Below are positions 50,601 to 58,796 of a stretch of 64,000 bases of DNA, piece after piece. The notes under the pieces were generated by a model. The model was not told the DNA's origin. It searched no databases and worked only from the letters and a program-made list of their open reading frames with translations. How positions within the stretch are numbered: the first letter of the stretch is position 1; each line of letters begins with the position of its first letter. A program made the position numbers and the translations under genes. The DNA lies in contig NC_056038.1 in assembly GCF_004379255.2 (NCBI RefSeq), forward strand, positions 6,610,729 through 6,674,728, given 5' to 3'. Source of the DNA: Salvia splendens. Lineage: Eukaryota > Streptophyta > Magnoliopsida > Lamiales > Lamiaceae.

Positions 50601-50855
50601 TAAGCCAGTGCCTCCAGTGTTGGATTCACTGTGATAACCACGCTGCAATGCCGTGTGATAACCACGCTGCAATGCCTCCAGTGTTGGATTCAATGTAACA
50701 AATAATGACTTGTACAATGCTAAGTCTCGACAGATTCGTCGACAACATAATACCGTGAGACATTTGATCACAACAGAAGTGATTACATTTGACTATGCGA
50801 AGTCAATAGATAATCTAGCGGATCCGCTAACCAAATGGTTAAACCGTGATCAATG
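47690..50855 (+). pseudogene. Copia pol remnant: protease, integrase, RT, RNase H, broken
   Basis: In order: a protease-like DTGVTAHV (about 47706), GAG-pre-integrase WYYRLGHVSHNVIKRL with CEICLEAKM (48118-48240), integrase core (YIDVCDLKF, FITFIDYCTRY; 48290-48470), the C-terminal integrase part (48466-49080), RT pieces (VKSLYGLKQAS near 49760, then VCLYVDGML near 49900) and the RNase H tail (SADEP-like ...IDNLADPLTKWL near 50805). The usual YVDD of reverse transcriptase reads YVDG here, so even that motif is lost. Several stops and frame changes occur. The copy is dead. Confidence 0.85.
49551..49711 (+). mobile_element. tRNA-derived SINE inside the copia RT region
   Basis: 161 bp with an A-box-like CCTAGCGGCAAGG and a B-box-like GAGTTCGAGCCCT, a body with repeated TATAGGAGTT..TTT words and an A-rich tail. 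It is flanked by a perfect 16-bp duplication CTGAAGGTTTTGTAGT (49535-49550 and 49712-49727), which is part of the copia coding sequence for QPEGFVV. Confidence 0.88.
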
Positions 50856-51421
50856 AATAAACTGCTAGAAGGAATGAGTTTGAAATCCACAAACTAAAAA
50901 ATTATCATAGTGGTAACCCAACCATAATGACTGTAGATCCCAAGAACTTGGTTTAATGGGAAAATTAAGCTATGAGAGTTCGTGTGAAGTCATGGGCTAC
51001 AATTTTTATAGGGCATGTGTCCCATGTAAGTGTCTCGTCATGAGTCTGTCCAACGGTCCCCAATCAACGGTAGATACCATAGCTTGTTGGCTACAAGCTA
51101 TGAGAATCACCTATGTAAGTGAACTGTGGCCGCTTCGTATAACACACTTATGAATCCAAAGTGATTTTCAAGGCCGCAATGGACACAAAACGTGAGAACG
51201 GATGAGGTTGAGGTGTTTAAGTGTTGACATCATTGTCTCGGTGCACGCTGTGGAGGAATAGTTCAAAGCATCGCGCTACTAGGCCGCCTGTGTATCCTAT
51301 GGTGTTGACAATGGATGGTTCAAAGCCAACAACTACCTATCCTTATGCTTATATACCTCTTGAGGGTTGAGCTTGTGTCTGCATACATATGCATTTGGTA
51401 ATTTTCACTCATGTGTGGGAT

Positions 51422-52471
51422 TGTTGGAATCGTGTTTGGTCAATGGACTTTGACCAATAATAAATTACATTTTTAAAATTAAATGCAATAGCGACGATCT
51501 ACTTTCGGAGTAGATGACCGTGATATATTTATTTTCTCCAAACCGATTCCCGGTGAGTGAGAAATTATGAATTAAAGTTTGTCACAATTGTGAGCTATAA
51601 AGGAGCTATGAGATAAAACCAAGAGATAAATTAAAAGAGTTAATTATCCCACATTGGTGGAGAGATCCTTATTAAACATGTATTTAATAAGATGAATTAT
51701 TACTTGTAATAATTATCGTGGACTAAGATGAGCGGTAGAGCCCACACGCGCATGATGCCTAACAGCGAGCCGTGAGGCACGCTCTGTGCACCATGTCTTG
51801 TGACCCGTGCTCAGTGCACCGTGTCCCATGACCCGTGCCCCATCTGCCGGGTGCCATGTGTCAAAAGGTCCACGAAGGACCCTGACATATAGCGGGTCCC
51901 AAACGGTCCACGATGGACCCCGACGCATCGCGTGCCAAAAGGTCCACGATGAATCCCGTCATGTAGCGTGTCCAGATGCATCATGTCTCTCCAGCTCCCA
52001 TAACATCTTGTAACCCCCGGCGGTTACAGTCAAGCCATCAAGACACACATAATGACCGGTGAACTTGTCCTATAAATAGGCATGCATCCATTGCATTCTC
52101 TAGATAGCAATATTACATATCATTTTGCATAGCTCTCTCCCTCTCTCTGCATAGTCTTCTGTCGAAGCTCTGCCCTCGCCATCATCCAGTTCGCCGGAGC
52201 TTGTTCCGTCTGCGGTGCTGCAACGAACAAGACGAAGAAGTTTTATCTTTGGGGACGACACGCCAATCCGAGAGCACTACCTGGGCGTATCTCATCTTGC
52301 GGAAAGAGGACTCCTCGACTCGGCTTACAACTTATTTATGGTTTACAGTTTCGATTATTGTTTGGTTATTTCAATTCAGTTTATTGTACTTTTATCTTCA
52401 TTGTTCATTTGGGTTGTATTACTCCCGGTTAATGTATCTTTGTACCACAGTTAAATCAAAGAAAACCAACA
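51422..52471 (+). repeat. 3' LTR of the nested copia
   Basis: 1,050 bp, starts TGTTGGAATCGTG. A TATA-like CCTATAAATAGGCATGCATC at about 52069 marks the promoter, with a leader downstream. Three minisatellite units lie at 51863-51973. It ends ACCAACA before GATTT. Confidence 0.88.
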
Positions 52472-52789
52472 GATTTCGTCTTGAAGTATATCCAGCATAG
52501 TAACTCTCCTATGTAATGACTCTTCCATTCTATCCCTCCCCATCTTCAATTTTTGAACATAGTTATCTTGATTCGGCGTCAACGACGGATCAATCCAGCG
52601 AAAAAATTTGCAATCATCATTCTTTCATACTTGGCAACGACAGAAATGTCGTCCAGGATTCACCCCCGTCTTCGATGTCACAACATCTGCTTCAAGACCG
52701 TGGTTACAAACCACTGCTTCAGGCCTTGTCCAAGTCCTCAAGCTAGAATTCGACGATGTGGACATCCTAAACCAACAAGAAGCACAACA

Positions 52790-53010
52790 CACTCTATTAT
52801 GTTGCTGCATATTCCAATAAGCACAAAACACAAGCACAACACAATCCATTATCTTGTTGCATACATCCAACAAGCACAACACAATCCATTATCTTGTTGC
52901 TTACATCCAACAAGCACAAACATCCAGCCATTATCTTGCTGCTTAAATCCAAGAAGCACAACACAAAAACACTCTATTATCTTGCTGCTAAAATCCAGTT
53001 CCAAAATCAA
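52790..53010. repeat. ~45-bp imperfect tandem repeat upstream of the zf-GRF gene
   Basis: AAGCACAACACAATCCATTA and TCTTGTTGCATACATCCAAC recur about five times with period about 45 bp. The reading frame through it is not a real gene. Confidence 0.8.
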
Positions 53011-53247
53011 TGAAGACACAAAATTGAAACTAAACATATTCAATCCATACAACCTTAAAAACAAAACTGTAATTGTTACTCAATTTCGCAAATCGCACAC
53101 TCAATTCCGCAAATCGCACAATGAATTCATGTAGACCGAATTCAAATCGAAAAACTGAACAATGAACCGAATATTACTTGTAAATCGCTGTGAAATGCCT
53201 CAATCTATTGGTAGACATAATTCACCAAGTGAGGGATACGAATTGAG

Positions 53248-53656
53248 TTCATGGGTAATAAACTAGGGTTCTTTCGATTTGGGATTGAATTTGGGTATAT
53301 AAATTAATTTCGTTTTGTTTATGTGAAACGACGTCGTTTTGTTTGTGTGAAACGGCGTCGTTACACATCATTCCGCCGATTGCCACATCATAATTCAGGC
53401 GCGCCCCGTCACCATTTATTTTACCGGAAAACACTCGGGTCGGGTTAGATGGGTAATAAACTAGGGTTCTTTCGATTTGGGATTGAATTTGGGTATATAA
53501 ATTAATTTCGTTTTGTTTATGTGAAACGACGTCGTTTTGTTTGTGTGAAACGGCGTCGTTACACATCATTCCGCCAATTGCCACATCATAATTCAGGCGC
53601 GCCCCGTCAGCATTTATTTTACCGGAAAACACTCGGGTCGGGTTAGATGGGAAAAT
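53248..53656. repeat. ~205-bp direct duplication with ACGT palindromes near the MULE right end
   Basis: Two nearly identical copies (starting GGGTAATAAACTAGGGTTCT) each contain AAACGACGTCGTTTT and ACGGCGTCGTT. They differ by one or two bases. They lie just inside the right terminal repeat, upstream of the zf-GRF gene, in promoter position. Confidence 0.9.
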
Positions 53657-53762
53657 GGCAACGCCCGATTAAGTTCATGACATTACACGAACCTTTCAAA
53701 GTTGATGGGAAAAACGGAATTTAATGAAGTTAATGACTTTTGAAGCAGTTATGAGTTATCCC
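53637..53762 (-). repeat. Right terminal inverted repeat of the MULE
   Basis: Reverse complement begins GGGATAACTCATAACTGC, then AAAAGTCATTAACTTCATTA, GAAAGGTTCGTGTAATGTCA and ATTTTCCCAT, parallel to the left end. Confidence 0.88.
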
Positions 53763-53771
53763 TTCTAGATA

Positions 53772-54385
53772 TGATTTGGCCATATTTTTAGACATAATAA
53801 TTGATAAATAAAGATAGAATGAGAAAATGTAGTTGAATTAGTCTTAGTAGATGGTGGAGCTTCTAGATGAAAAAGTAAGATATGAGTAGAAAATATATCC
53901 ATAAATGGCTATACACTAATTTCTATGTGATGAGCGAAAAATGAAATACTATAACATATTTCTATAAGAGATAATTGATTCTATTCTTAAATTTGATAAG
54001 TATAGATGATATAGTACAAATGAAATGAAATGAAATATGCCGGAAACTAATAAAATACAGTACGCAACAAACACTACACTCACAGGTTCACATGTTATAT
54101 ACACATACTACATACACTATACATATCCCACTCACAATGCACACAAATTACACGTTACATTGCACGCACACACCTACGTACACTGTGTATGTCTTAATTT
54201 TATGAAAAGAAATACTATTTTCATGACATAATATTTTGTTTTTAAATTATATGTGGAACAACAAAGTCCAAATATTTTGCATCTTACATTAAATGAAGAT
54301 CCTGTCGTCACTAATTGATCTATTTCCCAATTTCTGTAAAAGTAAATTAATATTAACAATCTAGATAGAAAATGGACTACCTATC
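53772..54385. other. AT-rich intergenic DNA
   Basis: Holds MITE-like words (CTATACACTAATTTCTATG near 53909) and a CA/TA-rich stretch (54080-54190). No gene is supported. Confidence 0.45.
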
Positions 54386-54386
54386 A

Positions 54387-56613
54387 GAGCATCAGCAATG
54401 GAGGCGTCAAAACCGCGACGCCGATTTTTCGCCGACGCCGGTTCTGACGCCGAACCATTGCGACCGGCGTCAGCAAAATCGGCGTCAATTTCGGCGTACC
54501 CATGCCGATTCGTGTGGTGACGCCGGTTCTAACACCGATCCTCACGGCGCCATTGTAAGCCCCTGATCGGCGTCAGAATTTAATTTTTAATTTTTTTTTC
54601 GAAAACACTATATATACGCGCTTTGGACGTCATTTTCATTCGCACCACTTGTTTTAACGAGTACTCTCTCTATCTTTCTTTCTGTACAAGATCAATAACG
54701 AGCAATGGAGAACAACTACGCAGGAACTCCAGTGACTCCCAGGGGATGGTCTCAGACTCCCCCGACTCCCGGGGTAGGGTCTCAGACTCCCCCGACTCCC
54801 GGGGTAGGGTCCCAGACTTCCCCGGCTCCTGGGGGAGGTGGTTGGCCTCCGATGACCGGGTACTACAACATGTACCCGTGGCAGCAGATGATGCCGGGGT
54901 GGGCACCCGACATGCAGCCCCCTATGCAGATGATGCCGGGGTGGGCACCCGGGATGCAGCCACCGGCGCAGCAGATGATTCCGCCGCCGCAGGGGAAGTC
55001 CGGGGGGACAACGCCTATCGGCCGACTTTTGATTTTTCCACCGGTTCTTCGCACACATCGACCCCAACGGATGCACAGTATACGGAGACCTTCTCCTTAG
55101 CGGACTTGGGTTTTGATATTAACGAGGTTCCGGAAACTCTCATTCAAAGCCAGGGAGTAGGGCGGGGTAAGAAGAAGGGCAAGGCCAAGAAGGTCGGCGA
55201 GTCGTCGCAGCCGGAGGAGGATAGCCGGGTCCGGAGGAAGTGGACGGATGCGGAGAACGTTGCGCTTGCCAAGGCATGGGTGAGTGTCTGCGACGATCCT
55301 CTCGTTTCGAACAACCAGAGGATCATCAACTTGTGGGCCAAGATAGCCGCAGCCTACAGGGCATTTTGCCCTGAAGGGAGACCGCACACCGGGGAGGAGT
55401 ACCGGAAGTACTGGGACCGAATCAGGTCTGGCGTCTCTCGATTTTCGGGTTTGTACGCCAACGCCCTCCGCATGCAGACCAGTGGCCAAACAGAGGAATA
55501 CTGCAGGAGGATTGCGGAGAGAGCCTACCCCGATCCACAGAAGAAGTACTATGAGTTCACCTACTGGAACTGCTATGTTGTGCTCAACGAGTCGGAGAAA
55601 TTCCGGGCAGGTGTCGACGCTGGCTGGCCGAAGAAGCAGAAACTGAACTATACCGGAGATTATAGCGGCAGCAGCGCTGGTTCGACAGACCTCCCCGAGA
55701 AGGCCCAGGAGGTCCCGACCCCTCGTTCGTTCGGTCGCCGACCTCGCCCGATTGGCCAAAGGCGGGCGCAACAGGTTGCGAGGGAGGGCACCCCGAGTTC
55801 CCAGGGGGTCCATTCGGCATCTTCCCTCGGCAGGTCTACAGAGGAGCTCAAATTCTTCGCGCGCCAACAAACGCGCGCTCAAATGGTGAAGACCTTAGCC
55901 AACTTCCAATCGGCGGTGGACCTCGAGGTGAAGGATTATCTTCGTGTATTGCTCCAGAGCCAGCGTGAATAATTGGAGGCGATGAGGAGGGAGACCGGCG
56001 GGAATAGCCGCGGCGTAGGTGGCGACAGAGGCGGCGACGACGGTGAAGAAGGGCTGGGCGACTTCCAATATCACCGCCACTTTTTTGTCCACAGTCCTAG
56101 TTTATTTGTCCGCGCCCACAAAAAAAGTGTCTGCAGCTATAAGCCGGGCACTTCCAATAACCCCGCCACATTTCACTTTATTTATTTTTGTATATTTTAA
56201 TTCAGTTAGAATAAAAATTTTAATTGAATTAACCCAACTCCTTTTTTAAATCAAAATAAAAAAAAAGAAAACTAAAAAAAAAGGAAATCAAAAAATAAAA
56301 TAAAATAAATCAAAAAATCCATCTTCTTCGTCTCCTTCATCAACCCATCTTCTTCTTCACTGCAATTTGCTGCATTCTCTCAAAAAATCAAAAGAAAACG
56401 AAAAAAAGGAAATCCGACGACCGCCGCGCCGGGGCGGACGCACAATAGGCAAGCGCGCCGCTCGCGCACCGGCGTGTCCTAGCCGCCTGCTCGCTGATGG
56501 AGCTTCCGCCCCTTCCAATCGTCCGCGTCGGGGCGGACGCTTTTCCTACAATAGACAGCCGGGCGGCGGCGATTCCGGGGCGGCCGGCGCGCCGCCCCTA
56601 TTGTGGATGCTCT
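54387..56613 (+). mobile_element. PIF/Harbinger-like element carrying only ORF1
   Basis: Ends GAGCATCAGCAATGGAGGCG on the left and, inward from the right, GAGCATCCACAATAGGGGCG are inverted repeats typical of PIF/Harbinger elements. GC-rich subterminal DNA (54405-54560, repeated GACGCCG; 56410-56600) contrasts with the AT-rich flanks. The single gene is the Myb-like ORF1; no DDE transposase is seen. A 3-bp target duplication is not clear. Confidence 0.65.
54705..55972 (+). pseudogene. PIF/Harbinger ORF1 Myb/trihelix-like protein, one frameshift
   Basis: ATG 54705 opens a Pro/Gly-rich N-terminus with three 33-bp repeats (SQTPPTPGVG) and a Met/Pro-rich part. The frame then has to change at the G6 run near 55003-55008 to read DNAYRPTFDFSTGSS onward. 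The rest is open to TAA 55970-55972. It contains a basic KKKGKAKK, the Myb/SANT-like RKWTDAENVALAKAWVSV ... WAKIAAAYRAF ... YWDRIRSGVSRFSGLYANAL, and the C-terminal NAM-associated helices (KYYEFTYWNCYVVLNESEKF). Databases often misname such proteins glutathione S-transferase T3-like. In Harbinger elements ORF1 binds DNA and helps import the transposase. The shift at a homopolymer could be decay or a sequencing error. Confidence 0.75.
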
Positions 56614-56617
56614 AATA

Positions 56618-56851
56618 CACCCCCCGTCCCATAAAAATAGCTCATTTGGTATGGACACGAGTTTTAATGCATAACTGGTAAAGTAAGAGAGATTGATAAA
56701 AAATAGTAGTTGAAATTGTGTAGTGGATAGTGAGGGACCATAAATAATAAAGTAAAAGAGAAAGAGAAAAATGTTGCCATAAATGGATATAGACTATCTG
56801 TATGGGACGGACGAAAAATGAAATATGGTGTATTTCTATGAGATGGGGGAG
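56618..56851. mobile_element. Stowaway-like MITE
   Basis: Ends CACCCCCCGTCCCATAAAAA and, inward from the right, CTCCCCCATCTCATAGAAAT. TA at 56616-56617 and 56852-56853. The interior has GGTAAAGTAAGAGAG and ATGGGACGGACGAAAAATG. Confidence 0.8.
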
Positions 56852-56853
56852 TA

Positions 56854-57364
56854 ATAGTAAATATTGACTATGGCTAAACATGTTAGGATTGTTATTAAAT
56901 TCCTTAGGACTAGACAAAATTTGGTAAAATAAAGTTAGTTAAATTAAACTAGGAACATATTTGTTCGGATTGTCGACTACAACAGACGTGTGATATTGTT
57001 CGATTTGGGTCAAACTCGCATGAATTTATTTTTCGATCACTTTCAAAGGCCTTAAACTAATTGGGGTTGGACAAAAATTATATACACCTTCTAACTTTCC
57101 TTAGACTCTCAATGTGGGATGAATTTGTACTCAATTAATTAATTAACGATATTGAATATGTTAAACACAATAAAATATTTGATAAAGAAGGTAGTTCAAA
57201 TCATTTGTAATTTAGCATTGAACTGAGAGATCAATTTTAATTTCGATAGTGACATAAGTTTTTATTTATTTGAGCTAAAATTAAATTTAAACATAATTTA
57301 ATTAGTAATTAGCTTAATAAGTAAGCCCGATTATGTTATAGCTAGAGGAAAAGAGAAAATAATA
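56854..57364. other. AT-rich intergenic DNA
   Basis: No feature supported. Confidence 0.4.
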
Positions 57365-57543
57365 CTCCCTCCGTCCCTCACTACTTGCACTTATTTCCTT
57401 TCTGGGCGTCCCAAGTTATTTGCACTCTTTCTATTTTTAGTAACAATTTATACCTACAGCCGTAATTTTTGACTTTGTCTATCACTCATTCCTTAATCTC
57501 CGTGCTCAAAAGGAAAGGTGTGACTAGTGCGGGACGGAGGGAG
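57365..57543. mobile_element. Stowaway-like MITE
   Basis: Ends CTCCCTCCGTCCCTCACTAC and, inward from the right, CTCCCTCCGTCCCGCACTAG. TA flanks at 57363-57364 and 57544-57545. Length 179 bp. Confidence 0.9.
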
Positions 57544-57545
57544 TA

Positions 57546-57794
57546 CTACTTATCTCCGTCCCACAGTAATTGTCACTTTTATTATGGACACGAGTTTTAA
57601 GAAATGTAAAGAAAAGTTGGTTGGAAAAGTTAGTGGAATGTGAAATCCATTTTTTTATATTGGTTTTATAATAAAATGTGAGTGGAGTGGGTTAGCGAAA
57701 TGTGGGACATACTTACCATTTATGATAAAAATAAAATGTGACAAAAGTGACAATTATTGTGAGACAGACCGAAATAAAAAAGAGTGATGAAGTA
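57546..57794. mobile_element. Second MITE directly abutting the first
   Basis: Ends ACTTATCTCCGTCCCACAGT and, inward from the right, a diverged ..GGTCTGTCTCACAATAA, then TTGTCACTTTT on both arms. It shares the TA at 57544-57545 with its neighbour or begins within a few bases of it. Confidence 0.75.
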
Positions 57795-58260
57795 ATATTT
57801 TAGAAAAAAAGTACTTATAGGCAGCAATTCAAAAAATATTGATGACAAAAGTGACAAGTTTTCGACGACTACCTGTGTATCATTACCATTGAATACTTCC
57901 ATGTAACATCACTACGCATTAAAAATGATGTTTGAAATCACTCTTCGCCAAGAAAGTGTACTACTTATTGTGTTTTATAGTCATGAAAGTACACTTGTTT
58001 TCAAAAAAAAATTATGCATTTCGTGTTATTCCTTTGTCATGCATTTACCGTATGGAGTATTATTTTTCATTGCCTTCTTTTCTCAGTTTTGTTTACACAA
58101 TAGTCAATAATATTTTTTTTAGTATTCTCTTTGTTCCATATTAATAAAGTCATTTTTATTTTCTACAATCATTTAGAAAAAATAATATTAGTAATAAATA
58201 ATTAAAATAGATAAAGAGTTAAAAGTAAGAAAAGTATAATGTAGAGAAGACCCTTATCAA

Positions 58261-58342
<82 letters not shown>

Positions 58343-58796
58343 TTAATTAATTATATTCATTTTTTCGAAACACGAGTAATTAGCAAGATATACAAGGATA
58401 GAAAAAATCCATGACTTAGTAAACATAATTATGATTCTTTTAGCCTATGTAATATGTAAAGTACAGTTGATATTTTATCATTTACTTACTTGACAAATTA
58501 ATAAAACATGTTATTAGTTTGCAAGTACATAAATTTTTACTATTTTTTAACATTTTTTAGTTTAAATATATGAATTATGAGATTTTCTGATTTTTTTCCC
58601 AAAACAATTTCAATTAAAATAAAATTATTTAATATAATTCTCTAATTTAGTCATTTTTAAAATCGTACTACTCACTATTGGATTCCAGTTTAAGTGTAGA
58701 AGTCATACTTAGCTGTATATGAAAACCGACCATTAACCGCTTAATATCAATAATTTGTCTCACACTTCCTTCACCAGCTGCTTTCGAGATCCTCCC
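57795..58796. other. AT-rich DNA upstream of the PII gene
   Basis: Includes a diverged MITE end near 58118 (AGTATTCTCTTTGTTCCATA) and the trinucleotide run below. No gene is supported. Confidence 0.5.
58259..58341. repeat. (ATT)n microsatellite, about 27 units
   Basis: Uninterrupted ATT/TTA trinucleotide run. Confidence 0.98.

Larger units (their letters stand above)
46816..52471 (+). mobile_element. Degenerate Ty1/copia retrotransposon nested in the zf-GRF gene
   Basis: A 5,656-bp element bounded by TGTTGGAATC and ...AACCAACA, flanked by a 5-bp duplication GATTT (46811-46815 and 52472-52476). The 3' LTR is 1,050 bp (51422-52471). The 5' LTR breaks off near 47490, and most of gag with the primer-binding site is deleted. 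The pol region (47690-50855) has many stops and frameshifts. A SINE has inserted into it. Confidence 0.9.
46676..52765 (-). pseudogene. GRF-type zinc-finger protein with C-terminal membrane segment, split by copia
   Basis: The minus-strand frame starts at ATG 52765 with a Ser/Thr-rich stretch, then the zf-GRF pattern: VCNHG, NPGRHFCRC, and DDCKFFRWIDP. Between the second and third parts an in-frame TGA replaces what is probably a Trp codon (QV-stop-KNDDC). The frame runs on to the copia target site (LQDEIC, 52477). On the other side of the insertion it resumes in register at 46815 (AKNDEIEALQCVV, coiled coil) and ends at TAG 46676 after a hydrophobic segment (VFLCVVIWLVILIISV). So the gene would have coded zf-GRF, coiled coil and membrane anchor, about 140 residues. 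zf-GRF domains bind single-stranded DNA/RNA in some proteins; in plant MULE-linked copies the role is unknown. It is inactive through the stop and the 5.7-kb insertion. Confidence 0.75.
45109..53762. mobile_element. Mutator-like element (MULE) carrying two decayed genes and a nested copia
   Basis: Inverted ends starting GGGATAAC extend for about 120 bp on both sides, and a perfect 9-bp duplication TTCTAGATA flanks the element (45100-45108 and 53763-53771), the target size of MULEs. Without the copia insertion the element would be about 2,993 bp. Inside are a plus-strand PB1-like frame at the left and a minus-strand zf-GRF gene at the right, convergent. No MULE transposase catalytic domain was found. 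It therefore resembles a non-autonomous, gene-carrying (Pack-MULE-like) element, or a derivative of an autonomous one that kept only accessory frames. Confidence 0.9.

Noticed and set aside
52553..53134. 193-residue plus-strand frame
   Set aside because: It runs antisense to the zf-GRF gene and then through the ~45-bp tandem repeat; composition follows the repeat.
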